From: Phoronis australis
Lineage: Eukaryota > Phoronida > Phoronidae
DNA: 64,000 nucleotides
NCBI GenBank assembly: GCA_002633005.1
Contig: NMRA01000085.1
Coordinates: 851,252 to 915,251, forward strand
Direction: 5' to 3'
In this document: positions 23,421-35,149 of the stretch, piece by piece
Layout of the letters: each line of letters starts with the position of its first letter
Numbering within the stretch: the first letter of the stretch is position 1
Notes under the pieces: model-generated
What the model was told of the DNA's origin: nothing
What the model saw: the letters and a program-made list of their open reading frames with translations, nothing else
The model's database searches: none
Program-made: the position numbers and the translations under genes

Positions 23421-23639
23421 AGGTAGGTGATTTCAACCCGGTAATCCTCGCCCTAGCGGTGATAAAACCAGGAACCCAGGATTCAACTAACCACTTACTG
23501 TGTTACAGAATTGATGTCTTTTTGTGGTCTGTCTTTCTCTCCTCTTGTCGCCACCTCGCCTTTTAGACATACACTGTAAAACGACGACTCAACAGACCTG
23601 GTCCTACAAATACAATCGATTGACAGGCTTCCCGTTTCA

Positions 23640-23721
23640 TGAACTCGGTTCGTGTTTGACCTATCGCAAGCTCCGCCCCCTGGCGAAGAGTCACGTGACA
23701 CCCGACAAACAAACAAACAAA
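23640..23721. mobile_element. Terminus of MITE family C
   Basis: TGACCTATCGCAAGCTCCGC, then GTCACGTGACACCCGACAAAC. The same sequence occurs near 47578-47640, and inverted (without the CACGTG box) near 25670-25710. It ends in a run of AAAC units. Confidence 0.6.
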
Positions 23722-24193
23722 CAAGATGTCAGAGGCAAATATATTGTCGCTAAACGACGATCTTGGTGGAATCCGACGATGAGTGTTTTTGCACTAATCG
23801 AAAACGCTTGGACAAAGATAACGGGCGATGCTTTTCAGCAGAGAACGGAACGTTTATGATGTGGGAATTTGTAAAGGTGATGATGAAAATCAAACAAGAT
23901 GTCAGAGGCAAATACACTGTCGCTATATGACGATCTTGGAGGAAAAGATGAGTGTTTTTTGCACTAACTGAAAACGCTTCGACAAAGAGAACGTTCATGA
24001 TGTCGGAATTTTTAAAGGCTATGATAAAAATATAAATGTTCGAGTAAAAGTATTTCGGATCAGTCAGCGAAAACCCGAAGAAACCCACAGGGTTCACCTT
24101 CACCTGACAAATGACAAGGCCACTGGTGCGATATGTTCATGTAAAGCTGGGTACTATGTACCTGAAAGTCGAATTATCTGTATGACGCCATAG
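23722..24193 (+). pseudogene. Internally duplicated fragment of a SWIM-domain (YqaJ-type) gene
   Basis: Two tandem units start at ATGTCAGAGGCAAAT (23726 and 23899; offset 173 bp) and both read MSEAN-LSL-DDLGG before breaking. In the second unit a frame stays open from about 23990 to a TAG at 24191. It ends in KATGAICSCKAG, which resembles the start of the CxC...CxH SWIM zinc motif found in YqaJ-type proteins that are expanded in marine invertebrates. The CxH half is missing. Stops, the duplication and the truncation indicate a pseudogene or an element remnant. The family call rests on a short motif. Confidence 0.4.
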
Positions 24194-25440
24194 ATTTCAA
24201 GATCTTTCGAACAAAATCAGTGAAGATTCACCGATATTTTTATGCTGCCGTCTGTTTAATTCCACCAAATGAAAAGTAGGTCACAACTGGTGAGACTCCG
24301 CGAGTAAAGTTGGTCGAGTCGATAGCACTGTTCACGCATTTCCTAGTCTTCGAACGAAATATTTTGATTACAAAAACTAAAACTCAAGTTCATTGCTCAA
24401 ATATACACTCATCTTGTGCTAGGCAAGTAGTTAGCTCCAGTAGATCTAGGACTGTGCCCAAGTCAACTTAATGGATGGAATTGGCCGTAATCCCATCAAC
24501 AAGACATACGTCCTTCTGATGAACTTCGCATTTTTGTAGTTTCATTGCTTTCAGTTAACTTTATGCGTAGCATGGTCACTAAACTGTGGTATTGGTTACA
24601 AAAGATGACAAATCTCGGGTGTAGTGGCAAAAATGGCTATCTACAAAAATCACTCAAATTCTTTTTTAAAGCTTCATAAATCTAAATATCATGTTTGAAC
24701 AACTTCAAAATGAGCGCTCTCTAACTCTAAAATCGAAGTGTATACTGGAGGTTCTCATCAAAAAGTAATAAATTCAACAGTTTAGTTTTTCGTGACAACA
24801 GCTCGTACAAGGCTTTGAGTCAGTAATCGCCGTGCCCTTTCCTTTGCCTATCCAATCTTTCTATTTTGGAGAGAATTTCATCTGAACACCAGCCTACAGG
24901 TATGTGAGTAACAAAAATGTACCACTGCTACGAAATAAAATGATATCCATTAGGTCGAAATAAAAGAAAAATAAAAAATTTCCTTGAGAACAACAGTTTC
25001 CAGGGACTAGTGCCGAGATCCAGCATTTGCCGATACAAAGGAGGCCAAACGAGTGAAACTCCGTAGTCAAAATCAGATAGACCTACATTATAGCCACCAA
25101 ACTGAAAAGTGCTTATCCTGGAACAACTATATTTGTGTTTAACCTTCAAGTAATCAAGCAACATTGCCAAGTTCAGCTACTCGTGTGGCCGTTCGCACTA
25201 CAGTTTACACCTTTTGAAATCACTTTTCGGCTCTTCTTCTTAGCTTAAGTGACCACACACTTTCCAGAGTATTATGTCACTATATAACAATGAAGATCAA
25301 CAAAAACGAGAACAACTATAACAGGTTTAAAAAGACGCATTTACATAGTGGAAGTCGGCTTAGAGCTACGTAACGGCTGTCGGGATTACACACGCCATAT
25401 CAACAAAGTTTCACTACTGTTATCGCACAATTTCGTGAGC
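24194..25440. other. Intergenic stretch, no gene supported
   Basis: A minus-strand 80-codon frame (24928-25170) has no motif I recognise. No other structure is seen. Confidence 0.35.
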
Positions 25441-25464
25441 TATAGACTAAAGTAAGTTATACAC

Positions 25465-25710
25465 GACAACATGTTGTTTATAGGGTAAAATGGCGGCTTG
25501 GAAACGCAGACGAATTTATGTGAAGAATGCTGCGTTCCAATTGGTAAATTAAGTCGTCAGACTTAATCCTAATTTTGAGTGACGGCTTAACTGACCAATT
25601 GGAACGCACATCTTCATTTCCAAGCCGCCATTTTACCCGGAAAACAACACTTTACCGGGTAAAACTGATTGTTTGTTTGTCGCAAGGGGGCGGAGCTTGC
25701 GATAAGTCAA
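25465..25710. mobile_element. MITE family C, foldback copy
   Basis: The left arm GGTAAAATGGCGGCTTGGAA (25488) and the TGCGTTCCAATTGG block return inverted as CCAATTGGAACGCA and TTCCAAGCCGCCATTTTACC (25598-25638). The right arm then continues outward into CAAGGGGGCGGAGCTTGCG (25683), the family terminus. Related sequence lies at 23640-23721 and 47575-47740. Confidence 0.75.
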
Positions 25711-25728
25711 TTCTCATAACCTGGCTTG

Positions 25729-25780
25729 CGTTCAGTAACGCTAGGACCTACGCTAGGACCTGCGTGTATTATCTTACTCA
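25729..25780. mobile_element. MITE family A, terminal fragment
   Basis: CGTTCAGTAACGCTAGGACC is the intact terminus of the family at 16683-16810. GCTAGGACCT follows again immediately. The other end is not found nearby. Confidence 0.55.
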
Positions 25781-25989
25781 AATGGAGTATATTAGCCTGC
25801 GCGAAAGTACTTCACTTCATGCTTTTTATTCACTTAATTAGACAATGACTACCATCTCTAGCAGTATTAAAATTGATCAGTGATTAAAATTTTACAACTG
25901 TCAACCCACTGGAAAACAAATTATTCTAGGTGACATATCAGTCGTGCTAGTAAAAATTGAAAGCCTTTGTTATTTAAATTTAATTTTAG

Positions 25990-26362
25990 ATGATGAACTG
26001 TAATACTCCACTGAAGAAAGTAACACCAAAGATATTCATATTATGTGGCAAACTGTTATACTCTGACTCTCACGCACACAAAGTTAAAAAAGGCTGCATT
26101 AAAGCAGAGGTACTTGAATTTCTTTGAACTCGTTTACATTCAATTCAACAATGATTTGCTGGACACCAATCCTGTGTTTATCTGCGAATCATGCATTTCG
26201 TTTTGTTTAAAACTCACGCAGCTGCAGAAATCAGCAAGAATGGAAGTCAGCAATCTCCTTGCTCAGTCTGAAGATCGACAGGAGCATGTACTTATTGATT
26301 CGCCATCTGTTTCTAAGAAGAAGCAAACAGGAGTAAAGAGATTGTTAAATTTTGAGTCCTAG
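25990..26362 (+). pseudogene. Possible frameshifted zinc-finger-type N-terminal fragment
   Basis: A frame from ATG 25990 to a TGA at 26126 contains ILCGKLLYSD and a KKGCIKAE block. The overlapping frame to 26362 continues with VFICESCISFC and a basic, serine-rich tail ending KKKQTGVKRLLNFES. Joined by one frame change this is a cysteine arrangement with a single C, a distant C and a CxxC, reminiscent of treble-clef or ZAD-like domains at the N-terminus of element-encoded proteins. The family is not established, and it may be an exon of an unknown gene. Confidence 0.3.
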
Positions 26363-27879
26363 TTGACTATGAGCATTCAGTACCTGAGGATTGTCAACAA
26401 TCCAACCCTTTCCTCTCAAACATGTCTAAAGATTCAACTGAACAGATTGATGGAAACTGTTGTTTAAAATCAGTACATCTTTGGATGATATTTGTAAGAC
26501 GTCACGGAGACAAAAGTGTACTTAGACTTCCCATGAGGTAGCTGGATGACAAGCCGCTTCTTTGGAAAATTGTGAAAGAAATGTTAAACCGTCCACATTG
26601 GCTTCCACTTCTGTTACTTTGTGTCATTCACTACATATTGGTATGACCAAGAATGACTTCACTGTGGTCATAATGTATGGGATACATGTTAGATGTTTGC
26701 CCAAAACCCTCAACTCTGTGCTATACAGAGGCTATTGACTGATGCTTGCATTCGTCATCATGCAGGCAATGGTGAAAGTTTGAACATTTTTCGTTGCAAG
26801 AGTTAGGTCACATCTGTAGCTCATAGGTTGTTTTAACATATAATTTTAATCAAAGGTGACAAAGTTGATGATAATTCAAAACACAGAAATCATTGCTGAA
26901 ATTTATTTTTTTCATCCTGAAATTTGAGGCGTAAGTGATTTTTATATTATATTTTCATACTTTGCAAATTCCTAACGCTGTGTTGTAGCATAGCAGGTTG
27001 CAACAATACTCTTGTACATGTAAGTTCACAAAAAGTGGCTCTCTTGACAAACATTTAAAAAATTATTACGGATCCTCTTGAATTTCTGACAATTGCATGA
27101 ATTTCTAAAAATTGGGACAAGCTTCGACTTTGATCTAAATCATTATTCACTATCCCAAACTTGAGAATGTTTGCGTAATTTATTTTTAAAATTCCGTGTT
27201 TAGTTAACTGTAAAACTGATGGATGACTGCTCTTGTTTATAAGAGGATCTGGTTTAAGAAAAGAGTTTGTAAAAGTGATGACAATATATTGTTTAGTTTT
27301 TGGTCTTAAGTGATGGTGTGGTAGTTTACACCAGATTTACTTTATATCCGTAAAAATGTCAGTGACGAAAGATAGAAATAAAAAGTGACAACAGATATCT
27401 ATAGTCCATTTCAGTTAATGACTCTGAAGCAAATAATAGTGGTAATACTCGTGTGATTAAAGTGTCAGGACATAATGCCTTCGATTTAAAAATCTTGAGG
27501 GGCTCTCTAAATATGCTTAAGGGGGATTTGATTAAAGAATGATATTTTAATTTGTTAGACTGATACATATCAAGGGAACTTGTGCCATAAGATAAAATGT
27601 TATTGTTTACATGTGTCTTGGAAAAGATAAATGGTGTAACGAGACCATGAAACGTTACAATTGTGTCTTTAGCATCTAATGTCAGGAATTACAGGATTAC
27701 TTTTACATAAACATTTGAAATGTTACAGATTTTGGATTTCCTTTATATAGTTAAGGTTGAGAATGGATGCCTACATGATATTCTCTGCACATTTGCCGCT
27801 TTGATAACACTATCACTGTGTGGGTCTTCTTATAGTAGACTGACGTTGTTAACTGTCCTTCGACACGAGTCACTTGTAC
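26363..27879. other. Intergenic stretch, no gene supported
   Basis: Short broken frames follow the cysteine-rich fragment, but none can be assigned. No RNA gene or tandem repeat was recognised. Confidence 0.35.
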
Positions 27880-28569
27880 GTGTAGGAATAGGAGACCTAC
27901 ACAGGATGATACCTTGACTTCAACTCCAACCACACCAAAGGAGTCAAGAAGGGTATAATCAAATGCCTTACATCAAGATCAAAGGAAATCTGCAGTGATA
28001 CAACACTCCAAGCAGAAATGACCAACCTCACGGAGACATTCGAAAGAAATGGCTACCCAAGGGATTTCATCAAGTCGGCTTTAACATCACAGAGGAAAGA
28101 CAAAGTGGCAGAAAAACGCCCACTGCAGACTATGTGCTTACCGTATATATCCAGAATAACCGAGAAGCTAGAACGCACATGTAGAGAATTTAAAATAAGA
28201 ACAGTATACCGCAGCTCAGACACACTGGGTCGGCGATTGACAAAAGTCAAACCAATAACTGACATGGGAAAAAAGAAAAATGTCGTCTATGAAATCCCAT
28301 GTGAATGTGGTGAATCGTATATCGGAGAAACATTAAGACCACTGGAGACAAGAATTGCTGAGCATAAGAGGTGTTGTAGAGACGGTAATACCTCATTAGG
28401 AGTAGCAGAACACATGTGGTCGAAACAACACAACATCCAGTGGAATAACATCCGAATACTTGACAGTGAAACAGGTTGGACCAAGAGAAAGATCAGGGAA
28501 GCCATGTACATGAAAGTACAAGGCAATGTCTTCAGTGACACCTGGCTCAGTCTACTTAGGAAGGTTTAA
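27880..28569 (+). mobile_element. Penelope-like element fragment: RT thumb, linker and GIY-YIG endonuclease
   Basis: From about 27880 the frame reads RPTHTG, a stop, then YLDFNSNHTKGVKKGIIK, typical of the reverse-transcriptase end and thumb of Penelope-like elements. The 183-codon frame 28018-28569 continues with the linker (KIRTVYRSSDTLGRRLTK), a VVYEIPCECGESYIGET block (the YIG core of GIY-YIG, here in the SYIGET form) and TSLGVAEHMWSKQHNIQW. It is truncated at its 5' end. The endonuclease part looks intact, so this insertion is relatively recent. It ends in GLY-free basic sequence just before a tRNA-like segment. Confidence 0.85.
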
Positions 28570-28596
28570 GTATAATAAAATTCCCTCTAAGTAATT

Positions 28597-28683
28597 GCAT
28601 GACTCGGTGGTATAGTGGTTAAGGTGCTGGACTCGAATTATCTGTAGTTTCAGAAGTCGTGGGTTCAAATCCTGCCTCGTGCT
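28597..28683 (+). tRNA. tRNA-like sequence (SINE head or tRNA pseudogene)
   Basis: It has an A-box-like TATAGTGGTTAAGG and a B-box GGGTTCAAATCC. The possible acceptor pairing is GCATGA with TCGTGC (one wobble). The 87-nt length suits a class II (Ser/Leu-type) tRNA, but the anticodon stem pairs poorly, so it is more likely tRNA-derived. It lies only 28 bases after the Penelope-like reading frame. Confidence 0.5.
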
Positions 28684-28937
28684 CGTTCTTCTAAGAACGC
28701 GGGAACACCTGACGATGGCCGGAGAAGAGACCGTGACAGTGTATGTAGACTAATGTCGGTGTAAATAGACCAAGAGATTTTAATAATAATTGTAATACGC
28801 CACCACCTCAGAGCGGTTTTAGGAAGTCACTTTCCGTCTTCATTACTAAAATCTGGGAGTATACTATCAATTTTTCAGTCATTATAGTGCATGTGAGTTG
28901 TTGAGTGAGACTCGACACTGACGGGTTTCCGTTTCAT

Positions 28938-31900
28938 CACCCCGGCTAACCCGCGATCGAGAACGCCCGGAAGGCGATTGAGAACGAGACCTTGCACCAA
29001 AAATTACGTACCCGGTGTGTTTAAGTATCATTTTCTTCTTAAATAGAGGCTACTTTGGTACGAATGCGACACACAGAAAAGCATCAGAGTGTAGTCTTTG
29101 TTGTGGATCTGAAATTTAATACTTGGCTTTTGCTTATTTTTTAAATAAAGAGCTCAGAAAACGATGGCTTTCGGTAAAATGCCTTGCGCCTCGTAAAATC
29201 GACAATTTCTACTTGTTATTAGCAATTCAAGGGTCTTAGGTAGAGACGTGTGACATTTATAGTTTAATTGTCCCTGGTGACACCTTTGATAGTTATGAAT
29301 TGTGAAACAATTCGAGACATTTACCAATGCAAGCAAGTCCTTGTGTGAGACGGCGATTAGAAACGAAGTCGTTAATTCACTGTGGCGATCGTGAACCCAA
29401 AAAAGCGATCGTGAACGCACATTCTTTTTTCTCTGCATTGGCCTGAATAGTCATTCAAGATACGGTATTATTAAGTCAATAATTCTAGAATAATAAGTAC
29501 CGTAAACTAGTTGATGGGTTGATTAATTATATTTAATGTTTTTTCATGAGTTTTTTGTGAGATTTAGCGTAACAAAAATAACTGAATGCGTTTGATTTTT
29601 TTTTCAGTTGAACTGTAGCCACACGACGTGTCTTTCAGGGTGTTAACGTCCACGCCTTCAAGAAACAGTAGTACAACTGCTGCATGTCACAACGGGGAGT
29701 GTGTGTGTATGTTGTGGAGCTTCGTTCAGGAAGTAAGAAATCGACTTAGTATGACCACATGGCACTAAAACACAGTGACACTACAACAAGCAAGACCTTC
29801 ACCAGCCCTGTGATTGACGTGTTGCATGCGTCAAGTTTTTTTACGGATATAGGAAAACACAACATGAAGCATCGTGCCCAGGAACCAAGTCGATTCAGTG
29901 TCCTATCTGTGTTCAATGTTTCACGGAAAGATCGAGTGAGCCTGACGTGACACATTGGGTCACAGCACGAGGACACCCCTTTTTGTGGTGAATGTGGCAT
30001 GTTATGCAAACAGTGTGCCTCCCTCTACAGGTATAAGAAGCCGAAATGTCTTGAAAGAAATCATTAAGTCCCGTGGTGAAGGTTGGTAAGTCACTATAGT
30101 TTATTTAGATTTAGAGTTTATGGTTGGTAAATGTCTGATGTGATAGCATGCTGACGTTTTGTTTTGAACGTTTTGTCCTCACGTTTCTTTCTATATTTGT
30201 GTTATTTCAAAAGGATCTTTAACAGAACCAGTACATTTTTGTAGTGTTGAGGTTGATTTAAATGGCCATACTAAGTGTCATTAGGTAATACTTACATACA
30301 ATTGTTCTGACCAGTTATTATTTTAAAAGAATTTTAATTCTATGATTATTTTAGAACTTGCTTTTATGTTGTTGTTGATTTCCTGCAAGAGACTATTATA
30401 CTATTGATCAGTCCAAAATGCATTGTCTATGATTCAGTGATCATTTAGTCTAATACATTCCAAAAGTAATTCGTAGGAAATGTTCAAAGGATTGGTAAAG
30501 TTGATTTCCTTAAAGCAACGTTTCATATATTTTTGTATGACCAATTATGATGTATGCGTGAAAAAAGATTAATATAATATTATAATAGAAATGCTATAGT
30601 ATTGTTGATTTCTTGAGTAAATCACTACAATGGGTATAGTTGAAGTGATGTTAAAGACATGTTGACTGCGTTTTGAGAAAACCACAATATAGTATGTGAA
30701 ATTATTACTGTCTCACTCATTTTCAATGTCACATTAAATTGGAGATCATGAACTGAAGAAGCACGGTGAACTTAGGATCAAGACTACAAAACAGAAGAGT
30801 CAAACACAACATACATTCAAGCCACACGAGTGCCACAAGTCAATCTGTTCATCTCTGTATCGGTATTATCTGTAAAACATCGAGCAAAATCCCACCCGTT
30901 TTATCAGCACATCAGTTTACACAACTTTTGGCCAATTTTTAGATCCCAGACGTTTATGAGTGGGAATCTTTGAATCATCTCGTGAATGATGCTGTCACTC
31001 TCTCTCCCCATGGGCAAGCTCATCATCATTCTTCGTCTTCACTGGCTATTTGTTTTTTCCTTTTGCTGTACCAGTTTTGCAAGAAGATTCATCTGCTGCC
31101 ACAATTTATTTACCCCTGGCTGACACGCCACATGTAACAACTCCTGGTTGAGTCTTCAGTTTAGAACCCCTTGTTCCCAGTGGTTTCGTCAAAGTAGATG
31201 TCTGTAAGTCAAAACCCTGCTAGGGTGTACCTTCATGTCACGGGTAACGTGTTCGTTGAAACTTGCCTCACAATAGCAGTGAACTTATTTCCTGAAATAA
31301 AAATAATACATTTGTAAAAAATATCTATAACTAAAATAGTATGCTTTATGTACATGTAATGCTCATGGCGATTTAATGGTTATATGCTATGCTACTGTTT
31401 AGTTTTGATACGAAATTAACTCAGTAATATGAAGCAAAATGTGATTAATTCATTGCACCACACTTACTTTGAAACCTTTTCACGTTTCATAAGTAAAAAG
31501 TTCATATTGTTCGATACACCACGGTGCGTTCCCGATCGCATAAACATACACAAATTTGCGTTTCCGGTCACTTAACTTTGTGTTCTCGATCGCATCTTTC
31601 AACAAAAAAATGTCGAAAAGTCAGAGATCCTGATAAAACTACAAAAAACAAGCGTTGCGTTATATTTTCACCCGTCATTTCTTCACAACTTCATGGTCAA
31701 TTTATTGACTTAGTGCCGAAAATAACTGCAATTTTCCGAAATAACATACAAAACACCGCAGCTCATGCGATACCTCGGTCAACTTTAGTCTAAACCTCTA
31801 CCTGCCCTTCCTCACTGTGTTACGCCTAACTCAAGTCTCTGTTTTCATGACATCGGAAGTGAAAACAAGGAAAATTCATCGAATTTACTCACTTTGCCAG

Positions 31901-31971
31901 GCGTCGTTTCTCACGCCAAATTTCGTTCTCGATCGCCTTCCGTGAGTTCTCGATCGCGGGTTGACGGGGTG
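28938..31971. mobile_element. DNA transposon with about 50-bp terminal inverted repeats and 5-bp TSD
   Basis: The left end starts CACCCCGGCTAACCCGCGAT and the right end, inverted, starts CACCCCGTCAACCCGCGATC. About 50 bp match with few changes. TTCAT lies directly outside both ends (28933-28937 and 31972-31976), a 5-bp target duplication. CGATCG-GAAC motifs recur inside the TIRs and again about 450 bp in from each end (29385-29415 and 31525-31590). The interior lacks an intact transposase. A short cysteine-rich remnant is at 29740-30066. The superfamily is not determined. Confidence 0.85.
29740..30066 (+). pseudogene. Possible transposase remnant with zinc-ribbon-like end
   Basis: The frame 29759-29950 is followed, after a shift, by FCGECGMLCKQCASLYRYKK near 29980-30045. 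The CxxC...CxxC spacing followed by a basic aromatic stretch resembles the C-terminal cysteine-rich tail of some DDE transposases (piggyBac-like and others). It sits inside the 28938-31971 transposon, so it may be the relic of its enzyme. The 5-bp duplication does not fit piggyBac. Confidence 0.3.
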
Positions 31972-32330
31972 TTCATGGAGTAAAAGCCGCGGACGACAAC
32001 GGGGAGAACGCTGAGTGTGATCTGTTTTTTAAATCAAAATAAGTCACATGTCATAATGTTCACATCCTTTCTATTATCAAACCAAAAACCTTTTTGGCAC
32101 AATTTTGTACCTCGGCCGAGAGCGGAAAATCATCAACTGTTCCCGTCTATTTCCGTGACCTGAGTTCCTGTGTGTCAGTTCAGGAACGATTCCTGCGCCA
32201 TTATTTGTGTTCTTTATTCGTACGTATAATTTGGTACCTTCCCTTCCGGTTGCTGTTCGACGAAATACAGACGTTTATGTTAGCCTAGTCGTCTTTTATT
32301 ATTACCGGCGTAGTGGCAGTAGCAATCGCA

Positions 32331-32842
32331 TGCCCAAAGCACCGAAGCAGTGGTGCTTGACTAAATGTGAAACTATCACCAGTTTTGATAATTGGAAGAA
32401 CAATATAACTTACGTCTTATCCCTAAACCCGAATTTTGCGGTCTTTTTGCAAGCCGGTTATGGGTGGCAAAAAGCCAGAGTCCCCTTGAGGGGTTTAGTT
32501 GACGGTACTGACGCTGTACATTAATCCCAGCGACGCACAGCCGGTCAGAAACTAACCCACTTAAACCTCAACTATTGTCCTGTGATTGCCCGTAGTGCTA
32601 TTGCCAAACAATCCACTTCACTTGCCGGTATAAGGCAACCTATCAGGAGTCATTACGGCTTTCAGACATCTGGAGGACATTTCATTGGTTTTTCTGATAT
32701 TCGCCTCCAACCCGATGAACGCCCAGAAGACCTATATCAGCGAATGATGTCATTCATCGAAGGCAATTTGCTAGGCCTGGACAACAGGTTTCTACATCAT
32801 GGCGTGCTTATCACAGACGAGAAGAGATGTCTCCGACATTAG
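32331..32842 (+). pseudogene. Gag-like region of the retroelement
   Basis: The coding starts at ATGCCCAAAGCACC. The first part is open to 32524 and the second, in another frame, covers 32582-32842 with [17 protein letters not shown]. Stops separate the two. Confidence 0.5.
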
Positions 32843-33119
32843 TGAATTTAGCAGTTCTCACTTGGTTACGTTTGATTCACCCAGGTTTACCTCATCTCGT
32901 CCAACAACGATATGGTCCCGAACTCCGAAGTAAGTCACTTGCATCGATCAAACCGAAAATTTAGCAGTCACTCCAGCCATTGCTTGACGAGTTACAAACA
33001 CTCGAAGATGCCAACGGTCGCGGGCTCTCCCTCACAAGGCAACCTCTGTCCCTCGCTGAAGCCTAGCAAAGTCATGTCCACTTTGTAAACAAACACATCG
33101 CTCCCATTTTGAACACTAA

Positions 33120-33518
33120 TTGTCTCAGTGTCTTTACCTGCCCGCAAAAGACAAACGCTATTTTATGAAGGCTCGTTTCTCCGAAGTTGATGATCCCAGT
33201 CTCTCAGAGTGTACCGACGAGATTTGTAAACCCAAGGAGTCCATAGCGAAGCGAGTACACATTATCCAGTCACCTTTAATCGACGCTGTGTGGCACGATC
33301 AATTGGTACGGCTAACTTTCGATTGTGGTGCTACAGGTTACATGATACAAGAATCTTGTGCCCGATCACTAGGTACACTTGTTGTCCCCAATACACAGTA
33401 TGCTTTCCAAGCTGATGGTGACTCTCCACTCGATGTTGTCGGCGAAACCAAGATAACTTTGATGCTTGATAACCGCAAATTGGTTTTCGAGAGCTGGTCA
33501 TTAAGACACTTGATGTAG
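33120..33518 (+). pseudogene. Aspartic protease region of the retroelement
   Basis: The frame contains LTFDCGATGYMI, a flap-less D-x-G-type active-site strand in which the usual DS/TG is DCG. The frame breaks soon after, around 33518. Confidence 0.5.
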
Positions 33519-34249
33519 ACGTCCTTGCTGCCACTCCATTTATGGTGAGAAACAACATCTCCGTGCACCCAGCTAAGAAAGAGGTCGGTGTAGCCGATAT
33601 CTATCGCTATGATCACTCTAAGCCTTTGTCAAGACAGCCACTTGTCCGTAGAACACACGTTATGTGTTCCGTCTTTCAGCTATTGTGATATGGACGGGAA
33701 ACAGCCTCGACATTGAAGTACCTGCTGATTTATTTGGACATAACCAGGAAATAGCGATTGAACCCCGAACAGATTCCCCAAGTGCCCGATTTTGCGACCC
33801 TAGTGACTTGTGGCCCAAACCACAAATCATTATTGCTGACCAGGGCAAGGTAAACCTACTAAATGACACAAATGAACCCGGTTCTTCCGCAAGGACGAAC
33901 ATTTTTGTCAGGTTCACCACGTCTTCACACCTGTACCTGCAATGGTGACACCCGCCCAAACATCCTCACCAACCACGCAGCATGTCCAGCATTTTCACCG
34001 TGCTTCAGTCGATCCCAATGGAGTTTCACCGGATGTCACCCGGAAGGCTTTCGAACGCCTGCATGAGCCCTTTGCTACTATCTTCACCCTCAATTTTACC
34101 GGTTACAATGGATCCGCTGGTCCATTTGAAGCCTCTGTTAACATGAGTCCTACTCAGCCGCCCCAACGCAAGGTTCGTCTACCTTTGTACTCACCGATAA
34201 AGCTCCACAACCTGCAACAGAAGTTTCACGACTCTGAGGAACTGAAGAT

Positions 34250-34890
34250 GTGAAGGTCCAAGTTGAGTATCTCAAGCCGTCCTTCCTGGTTAAAAAGCCC
34301 AGCGGTGGATTTTGACTCGTGACAGCCTTTGCGGATGTTGGAAGATATGGCAAACCCCAACCATCACTCAGCGCCCGATGCAGATTCGGTCCTACGCAAA
34401 ATTGCGCATTGGTGATTTATCGCAAAGACGGACCTCACGAGTGTCTTTATCAAATTCACATGTCTCGTGAGTCCATGAAGTACTGCGGTACTGTGGTAAC
34501 CCCTTCCATGGCATTCGTGTCTATGCCAGATGTACTATGGGGATGCCGGGTTCAGAAACAGCATTAGAAGAGCTTACCTGCCGTGCTCTTTGTAATCTTC
34601 TCGAATAAGGCATCGCAACCAAGTTGGCCGACGACTTGTACTGTGGTGGTCAGACCCCATCTGAGCTACTTACCAATTGGGAACTGGTACTTTCTGCCCT
34701 TGCTAAGTCTGGTCTACATTTGTCTCCTACCAAAACGGTCATTTCCCCCAAGCGCACAACTATCCTGTATTGGATATGGGAAGGTGGCACCCTTCAGGCT
34801 AGCAGTCATCGCATCACTGTCCTTGCTTCGTGCAACAAGCCTACAACCGTGCGTCAGATGCGTTTATTCATTGGCGCCTTCAAGGTCTAG
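34250..34890 (+). pseudogene. Reverse-transcriptase region of the retroelement
   Basis: The FLVKKPSGG entry block (about 34275-34310), [14 protein letters not shown] (about 34447-34490) and the catalytic LADD box followed by LYCGG (about 34624-34650) appear in order in shifting frames. Confidence 0.65.
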
Positions 34891-35149
34891 GGTTATCCCT
34901 CATTGCTCCACCTATATGTCTTCACTGGATGATGCTATTTCAGGCAGCGGTTCCAAGGATCCATTGACATGGTCCGATGAATTAGTCAGTGCATTTTCTG
35001 CCGCTCAGAAGGCACTCTCGTCTAACAAGGTCATCACACTCCCCCGGCCTTAGGATAACCATTGGATTGTGACAAACGCCTCTGCCAAGCACCCAGGTTT
35101 AGCAGCCACCCTCTATGTCACGAGGTAATGAAAACTCAAGATTGCTTCC

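Noticed and set aside
28597-28683. Functional tRNA gene
   Set aside because: The A and B boxes are present but the anticodon stem does not pair convincingly, and the context is a mobile element. A pseudogene or SINE head is more likely.
28938-31971. Transib or ProtoRAG element
   Set aside because: The 5-bp duplication and CAC start fit, but the TIR lacks the RSS-like heptamer and no RAG1- or RAG2-like coding was seen. I kept it as an unclassified transposon.
33331-33959. Minus-strand frames of 75-99 codons
   Set aside because: They are antisense to the protease and neighbouring parts of the retroelement.
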